Shown one piece after another: positions 10,546 through 21,802 of a stretch of 64,000 nt of DNA. Under the pieces are notes generated by a model. It ran no database searches. It worked only from the letters and a program-made list of their open reading frames with translations, and was not told the origin of the DNA. The stretch spans positions 371,958 through 435,957 of the forward strand of contig JAPJBO010000080.1 of NCBI GenBank assembly GCA_030068145.1, given 5' to 3'. Position 1 is the stretch's first letter, and each line of letters opens with the position of its first letter. The position numbers and the translations under genes were made by a program. The DNA comes from Diplonema papillatum. Its lineage: Eukaryota > Euglenozoa > Diplonemea > Diplonemida > Diplonemidae.

Positions 10546-13500
10546 ATGGTTGCGCAGTGGCTGTTCGCAGCGAGCCTCGCCGCGGCGGCGAGTGGATTCG
10601 GCCTCACGACGAGCGAAAACTACTACACCGTCGACACCGGCACGGACTTGGTGTTCCAGGTGCGCCGCACCGACTTGGGAGACACCTCAACGTCAATCGG
10701 CGGTATCAACTCGATACTGTGGAAGGGGGAAGAGTACATGGAGACCCCAGGCCGCGACAGCCACATTAACTCCGGGTTCGACTGGCTGTACTTGGACACC
10801 ACGGAAGTGTCCGTGGATGCTGAGACCATTGGCGACGACATCATCAAGATCACCGTCGTCGGCGGGCAGCTTACGCACTACTACATCGTCAAGAAAGGCG
10901 AGTCGAAGATCTACATGGGTACCCACTGGTCGCTCATGAGCACCGTCAAGACTGGGGTATCGCCTTCCGTCTTCACCCCCCGCACTTAGGGACCCCTCAG
11001 GCCCAGTTTCTTTGTTTCGATCTTCTACTCTTCAGGATGGGGGACACATATTTCCGTAAAAAAGCCAGAAAACAACCCGAGCTGGTAATCAGACGCTGGA
11101 CCTCCCAGAGCAAATGCACGTCGAAATACGGTCCATGTTTGCTGCTGTGAAGAGATGCTGTTACGAAAACCTTTCCCCCCGCACTTAGGGACCCCTCAGG
11201 CCCAGTTTCTTTGTTTCGATCTTCTACTCTTCAGGATGGGGGACACATATTTCCGTAAAAAAGCCAGAAAACAACCCAGCCGGTAATCAAACGCTGGACC
11301 TCCCAGAGCAAATGCACGTCGAAATACGGTCCATGTTTGCTGCTGTGAAGAGATGTTGTTACGAAAACCTTTCCCCCCGCACTTAGGGACCCCTCAGGCC
11401 CAGTTTCCTCGGTGGCTTGATCCTCTACTCTTCAGGATGGGGGACACATATTTCCGTAAAAAAGCCAGAACCCGAGCTGGTGTTCAGACGCTGGACCTCC
11501 CAGAGCACAGGCACGTCGAAATAGGATTCATGTTTGCTGCTGTGAAGAGATGCTGTTACGAAAACCTTTCCCCCCGCCCTTTGGGACGCCTCAGGACTCA
11601 GTTTCTTCAGTTTCCTGATCCTTAACCCGTTACGGACGTGGGACACATATTTACGTCGAAAAAGCCATAACCCGTTTGGGTTAGAATGCAAAGAATCTGT
11701 GGCGATAATCTGCATCGCCGACGCCATGACCCGAGCTGGTGTTCGGGGCGCTGGGCTTCCCAGAGCAAAGGCACGTCAAAAAGGATCCATGTTTGCTGTT
11801 GTGAAGAGATGTGTTGAGAAACCTTTCCTAAGCTTAACCCTTCACGGACGGGGGGACATATTTATGCCGAAAAAGCCAGAACCCGAGCTGGATTTAGGAC
11901 GCTGGGCCTCCTAGAGCAAAGGCACGTCAAAAAGGATCCATGTTTGCTGCTGTGAAGAGATGTATTACAGCCCTTTGGATGGAAGGTGATCGTCTTGGTG
12001 GGCGGGTTGATACGCCCAAACCATTCCATTCATCCCGTTCGGAAGTTCGTTAGTTGTTAGGTGGAATTGGCTTCACACTTTCCCTTTTGATGTCATGCGT
12101 GTTGTGTGCCTCAGCATTTGGTGAAAATCTGACCAACCAAGCAAAGGACAAGGAGAGTTCGTGACAATTCCTTGCTCTAAGAGAACCCATTCACTAAAAC
12201 CCCGGAATTTCAAGCGAACTTTAACTCTAAAAACAACCCCCCCGCAGATCCGATACTTGTTCAGACTCAACGCGTACAAGGTGGGGGACGGCCCGATCGA
12301 GGGAGACGTGCGAGACCCGAGGAACGAGTCGGTTCAGTTGCCGTTCATCGAGGCGAGCGACGTGTTCGGCGTCCACGACGGCACCACCCGCTCGAAGCAC
12401 TACACCAACGACCGGATGATGGACTGGAAGTACATGGGCTCGAAGGGCGACAACGTCGGGATGTGGGTAGTGCGGGCAACCCACGAGGGCGGCTGCGGCG
12501 GACCGTTCTTCCGGTCGACGCAGATCCAGATCCGTCCGGACACGTGCGAGATCACGTACATCCTCAACTACAACCACGCGAACATGGAGGACTTCAGGGT
12601 CGGCAGCCTCTACCAGTACACCTACGTCGTCAACGACGGAGAAGCTCCGGACACAGACATCGACTACACTTTCTACAAGGACCTCAACCTCGTCGGCTTC
12701 GTCGGCGCGGAAGGCAGAGGTGCCGTCTCGTGCCCCTCAGTTGAACCCCGAGCCGCCGACAGAGACTACGTCGCACACATCCGCAACGAGCACGCTCAGT
12801 ACTGGGCCTACGTAAACGCCGCCACGGGTGGGTTCGACATCGAAGGTGTTGTTCCGGGGGAGTACGAGTTGATCGTGTACCGTGTGGAGTTCGAAGTGTA
12901 CAAGACGCAGAGGATCGTCGTCGCCGCCGGTACGACGACAACCCTGGAGGCGATCTCGATCCCGGTCGACCCGAACGACAGGGAGAACATTTGGCGCATC
13001 GGCGAGTGGGACGGGACGCCGCAAGAGCTGCGCAACGGGCTCAACGTGACGAACATGCACCCCAGCGACGTTCGATTGGAGAGCTGGGAACCGGACACGT
13101 ACGTCATCGGCGTCGACACCCCGGCTAAGTTCCCGTGCTACATGTGGAAGGCCATCAACAACTACAGATACATCCAGTTCAAGCTCACGCCAGACCAGGT
13201 GACCCAGAGGCTGGTCGTCCGCATCGGGACCACGACCGCGTACAACAGCGCTAGGCCGACGGTCATCGCCAACACGAAGCAAATGCCTTCGTTGGAGGTC
13301 GGACCGCACCCGGCGACTCGCTCGTTGACCACGGGATCCTACAGGGGGCTCAATGCGATGTACGAGTACGAAATTCCGGCGTCGGCTTGGAACCCAGCCG
13401 ACGAGGACCAAACGGTCATCATCGTGCTGACGGGGGGCAACAGCAACGCGGGGTTCCTCAGCCCGGGGATGAGCATTGATGCCATCGACCTAGTGTACTA

Positions 13501-13771
13501 CGTCGAGCCGACTGCGGCGCCGGCGACGTACGTGCCGACGGCCGCTCCAGCCACGCCTGTCCCGAAGACGTCTGCACCTGCCACCAAGGCGCCGAGCACC
13601 TTGTCTCCGGAGACCGAAGCGCCGGTAGTCGAGGCGACGCTCGCCCCGGCCGCGGCCGCGACGCCCGAACCGGTGACGGCGTCGCCCAGCACCGACGCGG
13701 CGGCGCCCGCCGCCGCCGCCTTCCTCCAAGCAGCGCTGCTCGTCGTCGCAGCGGTCGCCCTCGCGTGGTGA
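10546..13771 (+). CDS. PL4 gene 1: rhamnogalacturonan lyase-like, two exons (10546-10956, 12248-13771)
   Basis: Predicted 644-residue secreted polysaccharide lyase family 4 protein. PL4 enzymes cleave the rhamnogalacturonan I backbone of pectin by beta-elimination. Exon 1 starts at ATG 10546 with a clear signal peptide and begins the N-terminal beta-sandwich. The intron runs from GTATCG to CCCGCAG and the exons join in phase 0. Lys187 (in GTTRSKHY) and His247 (in NYNHANMED) are 60 residues apart, the same spacing as the catalytic Lys150 and His210 known for Aspergillus aculeatus RGL4. A middle beta domain (YWAYVNAATGGFDIEGV) and the C-terminal family signature (WRIGEWDG) follow. The tail is a Pro/Ala/Thr-rich stalk and a hydrophobic end (LLVVAAVALAW), suggesting GPI or membrane anchoring at the cell surface. 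Stop is TGA. Family call is firm; exact substrate is not shown. Confidence 0.9.
10957..12247 (+). other. Intron of PL4 gene 1, filled by about five diverged ~198-bp repeats
   Basis: The repeats begin almost at the donor site (about 10976) and run to about 11960. Starts are near 10977, 11176, 11375 and 11572, with a more diverged copy after 11800. Each carries GGGGGACACATATTTCCG and CATGTTTGCTGCTGTGAAGAG. The last 280 bases are unique and hold the acceptor-side motif CGAACTTTAACTCTAAAAA shortly before exon 2. Confidence 0.85.
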
Positions 13772-13789
13772 GCCGGGTCACCAGCCTCC

Positions 13790-14060
13790 CCCCCCAACCC
13801 CCCGCCCCGTAGTTACACGGTGCACGTAAACCCCAAACTGCAGCTGGGTTTGAAACCCCAAAAAAATAAAAACAGAAAAAAAATAGAAACACAAACCGAC
13901 GGTGACCCCCAAAACCTTTTTCAACCTTTCCAATACCCTTCAAGCTAGAACCATTCTACAACGACCCCCCACCCCCCCGCCCCGTAGTTACACGGTGCAC
14001 GTAAACCCCAAACTGTAGCTGGGTTTGAACACCGGAAACCCAAACCCATGTTGCCACGGT
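13790..14060 (+). repeat. Duplicated 3' flank of gene 1
   Basis: A roughly 65-bp stretch with CCGTAGTTACACGGTGCACG occurs at about 13795-13860 and again at about 13966-14035, separated by A-rich sequence. GTTACACGGTGCACGTAAAC-type phrases could form a small stem. Role unknown; it may be a 3' UTR repeat. Confidence 0.6.
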
Positions 14061-14786
14061 CAAGAATTCCCGGAATGTCCAGCAAAAACCTTTTTTCTCC
14101 TGCCGCCGTCGATTCCTCGGGTGTTCCGCACGAGGGGCCGCCACCGGCTCGGGAACGGTTGACCTGACTGCACGAACGTTGCATGACCCCCCTCCCCCCT
14201 TCAACGCCAAAGCCGTATTCCTTGGCACATCCGTGCGAGCGTCGTTGAAATGATTCCATCAACGGTGGGAACTCCAGCCGCAAGACAATGAAAAAAAAAT
14301 CAAAGTGCATCTTTTTTTGAAAAAAAGATATAAAAAGAAAAAAAATTGCACTCTAAATTCCAACACTTTTTTTTTTTAGCCACATGCAATGTGTGAGGAA
14401 ACTGAACCGCTCAAGCAGGACCTTCTGATCATGATCATTTGCCAAATTTGCCACCTGAAACCACCAGTCCAGGATTTGGGCTCAGGGTAGTGCGGTTTTT
14501 TTTTTTTGTACCTGCCGACACTCGCTAGCCGTCGACACACATGACGGCAGCCCCATCCTGAAGTGCAAAATACTGCCGACGCGTCACTGCTGCTGTGTGC
14601 GCTCGGATTGGCACCGCTCAAGCGGCCACCTATGTCACTCGTTTGTTTGTAAAGATTGCTCCGTTCTTCTCCCTGACTTGTTCCCGGATTAGGATGACGG
14701 AATAGGAGAAGGGCTAGGTCAGAGGGGAGTGCTACCTTTTACCGGAATATTACTAGTCGAAAGAAGCCAGCTCCAGGGAAAGGGGA
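14061..14786. other. No supported gene
   Basis: AT- and A-rich stretches (about 14290-14380, and a T-run near 14500). No recognisable coding or RNA feature was found. Confidence 0.4.
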
Positions 14787-15525
14787 CCGGCTTACTGGGG
14801 GGGGTCGAATACAGGAGGTACCTTGAATAGAAGAGGTACCTTGAATACAAGAGGCATTTTGGAAATCTGGAAAAAGTTGGATTTTTTCTTCGTCCGCATA
14901 ACAGACCTTTTTCGACGGTCTTCTGATCGCGATGAGCTCCGATGAAGAGAACCGCAAAAAATAGACCCGGGGACCAAGAATTATGTGCGTGGTTCGTGGG
15001 TCTTTACCAGATGCGGGGCACCGGGCGTGGAACCCACAGGTTTTCAATGGAAAGGACGGGAATCGACCCACTGGTTGGTGACATTTGTTTGCTGGCCCGT
15101 GTAACAGACCTTTTTCGGCGAATTGGTGTTCGCGTTCAGCGCCGATGAAGAGAACCGTGAAAAATAGACGCGGGGACCAAGAATTGTGTGCGTGGTTCGT
15201 GGGTCTTTACCAGATGCGGGGCACCGGGCGTGGAACCCACAGGTTTTCAATGGAAAGGACGGGAATCGACCCACTGGTTGGTGACATTTGTTTGCTGGCC
15301 CGTGTAGCAGACCTTTTTCGGCGAATTTGTGTCGCGTTCAGCTCCGATGAAGAGAACCGTGAAAAATAGACCCGGGGACCACAAATTACGTGCGTCTTTC
15401 AAGAAGAAGGGAGTTCCCGCGGTTTCCGGGTTTGCGGTACTTCTTTTCCATTTTTTTTTCGGGAAAATTGCAGGATCGGACGCCGAATAGAAGAGGTACC
15501 TCTTGTATTCGACCCCCCCCCCAGT
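14787..15525. repeat. Inverted-repeat-bounded block with 203-bp tandem units
   Basis: Units beginning GATGAAGAGAACCG start at 14941, 15144 and 15346 (the last one partial), a period of 202-203 bp. The block is bounded by opposed copies of a G-run/GTCGAATACA phrase: 14797-14850 on the left and its complement at 15488-15525 on the right, together with AGAGGTACC. The layout resembles a small composite element with inverted ends. Confidence 0.75.
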
Positions 15526-15610
15526 AAATACATAAAATTTACCCCCCCTCGCCCCCACTCCCGCCCCCAATTGCAGATTGCTCAGACACGGTTGTAGGGG
15601 CCTTCTCCCC

Positions 15611-15841
15611 GTGACGGATTCGTCTGTGCTCTAGTAGCACGGGTGGTCGTGGCTGTGACGAGCTACGAACAGCCGCGTGACAAACCAGACTCACACCCGC
15701 TGTCCTGTCTGCAGACACTCAGGTTCCGCGCTGATGATGGTCCGCCTTCTGTGTCCGTGGCTTAAAGGACCGAAACACGGCGCAGACGGGACCAGTGCGG
15801 TGTTGAGCACATACCCATTCCAAGCACGTTCTTGCAATCCC
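15611..15841 (+). repeat. Dispersed repeat R1, copy 2
   Basis: Nearly identical to 1019-1250. The sequence on both sides differs, so the repeat itself spans about 230 bp. Confidence 0.85.
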
Positions 15842-15961
15842 CACTCCCGCCCCCCCCATTTCCGAGCTCCCGCGGCTCACCCTCTGCCCTCCTCCCTTAT
15901 GCGATATCTGCTTCCTTTATCACTACTGTTCCATCGAATCCCCGTCGTGTTTAGGTGCGAT

Positions 15962-16170
15962 CGGTTTTTACATAAGCGCCAGCTTGAAAGGAAATGCTCG
16001 ACGATGCTGCCCGACAAAGAACAGAAGGGATCCAAAGTGCTGTAACTACCGAACCACGTGTTGAACTGACGTGAGGTCATGCGGGTCTACCCCTACACAA
16101 CAAATCACACAAACACAACAGGTCAAAAGTCCTGAGTGAGAAAACAACACACGGTGGTGTAAGCGAAGAA
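15962..16170 (+). repeat. Dispersed repeat R2
   Basis: Starts near ACATAAGCGCCAGCTTGAAA and ends near GGTGTAAGCGAAGAACAAA. Near-identical copies lie at 38558-38670 (shorter) and 63350-63560, and on the minus strand at about 47495-47680. It is always preceded by a T-run or T-rich sequence, so a SINE-like or other non-autonomous element is possible. Confidence 0.85.
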
Positions 16171-17089
16171 CAAATCAGATTGTGTTTGTATTGTATTTGC
16201 CCCTTACCTCTATATTTCCCCCCTTCCATTCGGAGTCGAAGCAGCTACGTCGAGTATTTCCCAGTTCCCCTGTGTGCCTGACAACAGACCCCTGGGGAGA
16301 GGTTGCCTCAATCGGCCTCCCCCCGATCCCCACACGGGCATTTCTTCGAAGGACCTTTCAAGCTGTTCTTCGTGAAACTGCCCAGCCCAGGTTTGAGGGA
16401 CAATTCCAACGAGGAACCGTGTTTCGTAGTTGTCGCCGCGAGGTGACCGATCGCACCTAGTTCTGTATTGTTTTTCTTTCGCCAAACATGCAAATGATGC
16501 ATTGTTGGAGGAAATAGGAACGCGTCACAGACCATCCACGGCGTTACCGTACGCCCTGTACCAAGAAACAAACGCCGAGGGCAAAGCGCCTAGATCAACC
16601 AAGGCCCGAAAGCAGCTCACCATGTAGGGCACACAAAATCGGCACTCGAAATTCATTCTTGACGCTGGAGACAACGACGGCCGGATGCTTGGCCTTTTAG
16701 CCGTTATGCTTGTTGACGGTGGTGTAAATGACTCGCACACGCGCTTTCGAAAACGAAGTCACATGTTCTCTAACTGCTTCCGCCTGTTTATGATTTCAAC
16801 GGAAGACAATTCCCTCGTCGCGTTCTGGTTTCAACCGTGGTTAGCCTGGTAGTAACGCGTCTTATTTTTGACCAGTACATTTATGAAAGGGAACCTTTCC
16901 GGTGTGGGGCCAATTAAATAAACGTATTCCGTATCTTTCTTATGGTAACAGGCTTGCTTGCTGAAAAAAGGGGTTTCACACACAACCAAAATTAATGTTA
17001 TATATATATATATATATAGAATTATTATTCTTGTTAAGCAGGCTTTTTGACGCAGGTCAGTGCTTAGCCCCAAACACCGGAATTGTTCT
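16171..17089. other. No supported gene
   Basis: The open frames are short and conflict between strands. A TA dinucleotide run lies at about 16998-17018. Confidence 0.4.
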
Positions 17090-17406
17090 CCTTCTTCTTC
17101 TTCTTCTTCTTCTTCTTCTTCTTCTTCTTCTTCTTCTTCTTCTTCTTCTTCTTCTTCTTCTTCTTCTTCTTCTTCTTCTTCTTCTTCTTCTTCTTCTTCT
17201 TCTTCTTCTTCTTCTTCTTCTTCTTCTTCTTCTTCTTCTTCTTCTTCTTCTTCTTCTTCTTCTTCTTCTTCTTCTTCTTCTTCTTCTTCTTCTTCTTCTT
17301 CTTCTTCTTCTTCTTCTTCTTCTTCTTCTTCTTCTTCTTCTTCTTCTTCTTCTTCTTCTTCTTCTTCTTCTTCTTCTTCTTCTTCTTCTTCTTCTTCTTC
17401 TTCTTC
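17090..17406 (+). repeat. Pure CTT/AAG microsatellite, about 105 triplets
   Basis: An uninterrupted trinucleotide run. The long frames through it (poly-Phe, poly-Ser, poly-Leu, poly-Lys, poly-Glu, poly-Arg types) are artefacts of the repeat. The polypurine/polypyrimidine strand bias could form triplex DNA. Confidence 0.98.
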
Positions 17407-17944
17407 CAAAGTATGCAAATGCTGCTGGGAATAGTTGAGGCCAGACCTCTTGGGGTTGTGTTGCTCAACGGTCTGCGGGTAGACTAGTTCGAAAGAGCTC
17501 CCTTTCGGTGAGAAAAAAACGCATCGTACAAAAGCATTCCCACGAGTTGCTGGTCAGCTTCCGCTTCGGACAAGGAGAGCTTCAACTCAACTATTCCTCC
17601 TCTCCCTTCTGAGTGCATGTTTCTGACTGTCAAAGGATTGCGACCATTCGCGCACAACTTGTCTAAACGCAAGTCAAGTTCTTCTTTATACAACCACGCA
17701 CCCGTCCCACCCCCCATTCAGCTCGGAACCTTCTGCTTCGGAGGAAGAAACGCGAGAGAAATTCAGGCAGGGCAAAAACAAAAGAAAGAAGGAAAAAAAC
17801 AAAATCGAAGCAAAATGGGGAGGGGGGGTGGGTCCGGGGGGAGGACAGGAGGTGAGCGGTGAAAGGAAAATTCGCCCCGAAGAAGCTACGGGTGCTTCGC
17901 TTTTGTTCAATGAAAGGTAGGTGCCGTGGGATATTAATGTTGAA

Positions 17945-18009
17945 CCGGGTAAAACCTGGAACACCCCCCCCCCCGAAAAATGGGTCTGGGTGTTCCAGGT
18001 TTTACCCGG
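17945..18009. repeat. Perfect inverted repeat, 22-bp arms
   Basis: The left arm 17945-17966 (CCGGGTAAAACCTGGAACAC...) and the right arm 17988-18009 are exact complements around a C-rich 21-base loop. Confidence 0.95.
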
Positions 18010-20440
18010 CTCGGCTTTTTCTTTCGGGGTTTGCGACTTCGCGTAGTTTGCAGAATATCACGACCCCCTGGTGTTCGCCCGCGCCTTGGGGTGCTCAATA
18101 CTCAGCTCGACCCCTAGCTGCCGCTGTCTTAGGAGGCTTTTCTGCAGGACCACTGAGGGACCGCCACTAATGCAGTCACGCCGGTGACTACCTGCGGGTG
18201 TCCCAGGTTGTACCTGGTCTGTCATTTACCCGTTTCAGCTTTAGTCCAGTTCAACATCAATCCAATTACGGTATTACCATGCAGGGTCAAAACCTTGTGT
18301 CTTTTCGGAAAACGCTGCCGCGGGGCCGATGGCCCCCAAGAAACTTTTTTGGAAGAAAAAGTTTTCGCTCAACATTCATCAAACATCACCGCAGTTTTCG
18401 TTCCAAATTTATTTTTTTCAAAAACCCAATTTTTTCCAGAAAAAATGGGTGGCCATTTTTTTTTTCTTCTTTTTTGGGTCCAAATCACTCTTACCAAAAA
18501 GACACAAGGTTTTGACCCTGCATGTTACAGGCATGGGCATGTGCCATGCTCAAGATGAAAGGTTATACCAGTTGTCGAGCTCGTGCGGCTGGAGAATACG
18601 GGCACTGCCTCAGGGATAATCCCAGAGTCCCGCGAGGCGAATGCGAGCAGCCAGGCATCGTGAGCCGGCCCGCCGCAGCCAGTTGTGTTAGATTGAAGCC
18701 AACTCAGGCCTTCGCCAGTCGAGCTGTGTGACTGATGCGGTGGCCAGGAGGACCGATCTCCCCAACTGAGGCAGTCGCCGGGCAGCCAACTTCGCCGGTC
18801 AGCTCGTTCCCAAGGTACCAGCAAGCCAGCTAAGGAGAGCTAACCGTGAATGAATTAAACGATTGTTAAATTTGGCGGATGGAGAAGGAACAACGGCTCC
18901 GAGTGGCTCTCTCCAAGGAGGCAATTTAAGAAAGGTTACACCAGTTGTTGAGCCCGTTCGGCTGGAGAATACGGGCACTGCCTCACCTCAGCTCCCACCC
19001 CTCGGGCCCCTCCCCCCCTTCCAAACCCAGCCTGCTATTTCGCCACTCCGTTTGCACCTCCGGCGCAGACACGGAACCGGGAATCCTTTCTTGAAAACAT
19101 CAAAAAAAAAAAAAGAGGAAGAAAACCCCCCCTAAACAAGAAACAGTCTTGCGAAAGAAGGAAAAAACCATCCAAAACACAACCAACACCGAAGGAAAAT
19201 GAATATATACGGGTCTGGTGCTCGGACCAAGTCCGAGTAAGGGAAAAAAAAAAACAGGCACAACCCAATGAGGGGCCAGTAGCAGTAGTGGTACTACATT
19301 ACTACAGTGTACCACACGAGCAGTACTGCAGTACCGGGTACACACATACAGCTGACTCGCATCAAAGTTGCCACAGTCTTGGTGGACTACAAAGCGGCTA
19401 CGATAGTTCTTGCAGTGTGGCGCTACCATGAGCAAAACCCATGCACGTGCCGCAACTAGGATGTTTAGTAACTCGACAGTTTCGTGGGAGGAATTTTTAT
19501 ATATAAGGCCCTGGGTATGTTGTTCAGGGGATAAGCTTCTATATCCACATTTGGACCGTCGGTCAGAATTTGGAAAGGCCGCCGGAAAAAAAAAAAAAAA
19601 AATGGCACTACCGTGACTGCATCGTCCCCCAGGCGCCGGCAGCGGTGGCCAATGTGCAATTGGAGGGGCAACCACTGCACCAGCAAAGGCTACAGAAGGA
19701 GTGCACGCAGGGGGAATCCCACTTCCCAGCACCAGTAGAAGTGGCCAGTTTGGATGCAAGTTGGACGGGCACGGGGGAAAGAACAACAGCTCTGCATGAC
19801 ACATCACGTGCGACACCGGCAGGCGAGCCAACTCAGTGCAAAAATTGCAGAAAAACACTGAAAACGCAAAAAAGCCGTTATCGGTCCAAATTTGGAAAAT
19901 GGGCCGGAGACCAAGCTAATGCACTGATGTTGTTCCAAAAAAAAAAAAAAAACGCTAACCCAAACAACTTCCGCCGGCAGAGAAACCTTGCCTAAAGAAA
20001 TCAACTGCCTTCGGGTAGGCTAGTCTGACACTAGTTGTCGTCGGGAAAAAAAAAAAAAAAAAAAAAAAAATCGAAGAGGGAGAAGAACGATGCTTGCTTT
20101 TTTTTTCTTCTTTTTTTTTCTTCTCTTTTGCACTCCTTCTTTTCTTCTTCGCCCCTCCCGGGACCCCCGCATGTTTCCACCCCGCCGCCCTTGACCACGC
20201 TTTCATTCTGAGAATGTTTCCTCGTGAGACAAGCGACCTAACACCGACGAGCACACAAGCCAGCTGAGAACAGAATCCGATGGCCGAAGTCGACTACAGA
20301 CAGTGGCCGTCGTGTTGCTTAGTGCTCGCTGCCAACTACCGACCTTCCACCATCCAGATGCTCGGGTTTCCTTCATTGAACCCTGACGTAGAATCCTGGT
20401 TCTAAGTGGGCCACTTCCGCTGAGCAGGACTGGCGACGCG
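18010..20440. other. No supported gene; small duplications and homopolymers
   Basis: A roughly 50-bp phrase with CTGGAGAATACGGGCACTGCC occurs at about 18560-18615 and again at about 18936-18990. A-runs sit near 19106, 19587, 19938 and 20046. The open frames do not show recognisable protein. Confidence 0.45.
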
Positions 20441-21165
20441 GGATGAACCGAGAGCTGACTTAAGGTGTCCGAGTGATCGCTCATCAGATCCCACAAAGGG
20501 TGTCGGTTCATCTTGACTGCAGGACAACCGAGAGCAGACTTAAGGTGTCCGAGTGATCGCTCATCAGATCCCACAAAGGGTGTCGGTTCATCTTGACTGC
20601 AGGACAACCGAGAGCTGACTTAAGGTGTCCGAGTGATCGCTCATCAGATCCCACAAAGGGTGTCGGTTCATCTTGACTGCAGGACAACCGAGAGCTGACT
20701 TAAGGTGTCCGAGTGATCGCTCATCAGATCCCACAAAGGGTGTCGGTTCATCTTGACTGCAGGACAACCGAGAGCTGACTTAAGGTGTCCGAGTGATCGC
20801 TCATCAGATCCCACAAAGGGTGTCGGTTCATCTTGACTGCAGGACAACCGAGAGCTGACTTAAGGTGTCCGAGTGATCGCTCATCAGATCCCACAAAGGG
20901 TGTCGGTTCATCTTGACTGCAGGACAACCGAGAGCTGACTTAAGGTGTCCGAGTGATCGCTCATCAGATCCCACAAAGGGTGTCGGTTCATCTTGACTGC
21001 AGGACAACCGAGAGCTGACTTAAGGTGTCCGAGTGATCGCTCATCAGATCCCACAAAGGGTGTCGGTTCATCTTGACTGCAGGACAACCGAGAGCAGACT
21101 TAAGGTGTCCGAGTGATCGCTCATCAGATCCCACAAAGGGTGTCGGTTCATCTTGACAGCAGGAC
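20441..21165 (+). repeat. 80-bp tandem repeat, 9 copies
   Basis: Units start at 20441, 20521, 20601 and so on every 80 bp to 21081, and differ at only a few bases (GAGCTGAC or GAGCAGAC). Each carries AGTGATCGCTCATCAGATCC. The array is about 640 bp upstream of the gene 2 start codon. There is no coding sense. Confidence 0.97.
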
Positions 21166-21609
21166 GGTGGCCATGGAAGTCGGCATCCGATAATGAGTGT
21201 GTATCAACTCACCCGCCGAATGCACCGGTCCTGAAAATGGATGTTGCTCAAGCGATCCCATAGCTGGCCGCGTACTGGTATCACAAAGCCAGGCGTGCGC
21301 AGGAGTGCATGGTCCACGCCGCGAAGTCGTTGGCGTGAGCCTCGATGGAGCGTGGATGAGTGCAGATCTTGGTTGTAGTAGCGAATATTCAATGGAGAAC
21401 GTTGAAGGCCGAAGTGGAGAATTCCGTGTCAACAGCAACGACAGGACACGGGGCAGTCGGTCCAAAGGCAAGGTGTAATTGCTCTCGTCTCAAAGCTGCC
21501 ACTGACGAGCTTGCTCGGACCTCCTTGCTGTTGGCTCTTTGCTCTGCAAAGGGAGCGCTTGACTACAGGCCCCTAGACTCAAGTAAGTAAGGGGTCTGTG
21601 ACTATCCAG

Positions 21610-21720
21610 CAACAAGAAATGCACGGTCGCCACCAAGAGTTAGGAGTTGACAGCGTACTACGTGAAACTCACCAACGCAGATGATGAGTTTCTAGGTGGC
21701 TGGTGCGCACCAACAACAAC
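21610..21720 (+). repeat. R3-related leader block upstream of gene 2
   Basis: This block (GTTGACAGCGTACTACGTG and TTTCTAGGTGGCTGGTGCGC) is shared with 43005-43110 upstream of gene 3. It is homologous to the R3 repeats at 44920, 47218 and 49214. It may be part of the promoter or 5' UTR of the two paralogues, or an old insertion that was duplicated with them. Confidence 0.6.
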
Positions 21721-21802
21721 CGTTTACAGGACTGAACGTCTTTTGTCAAGAAGTCTGCGCTGCGCGTTGTGTGTGTGAGAGTGTGAAAGCACCGAATAAA
21801 AA

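Noticed and set aside
12684-13411. Antisense frames over PL4 exons (also 29149-30057 and 49613-50518)
   Set aside because: They are shadows of GC-rich exons. The sense strand encodes the recognised family.
17064-17487. Long homopolymeric frames (Lys, Glu, Phe, Leu, Ser)
   Set aside because: Direct consequence of the CTT/AAG microsatellite on both strands.
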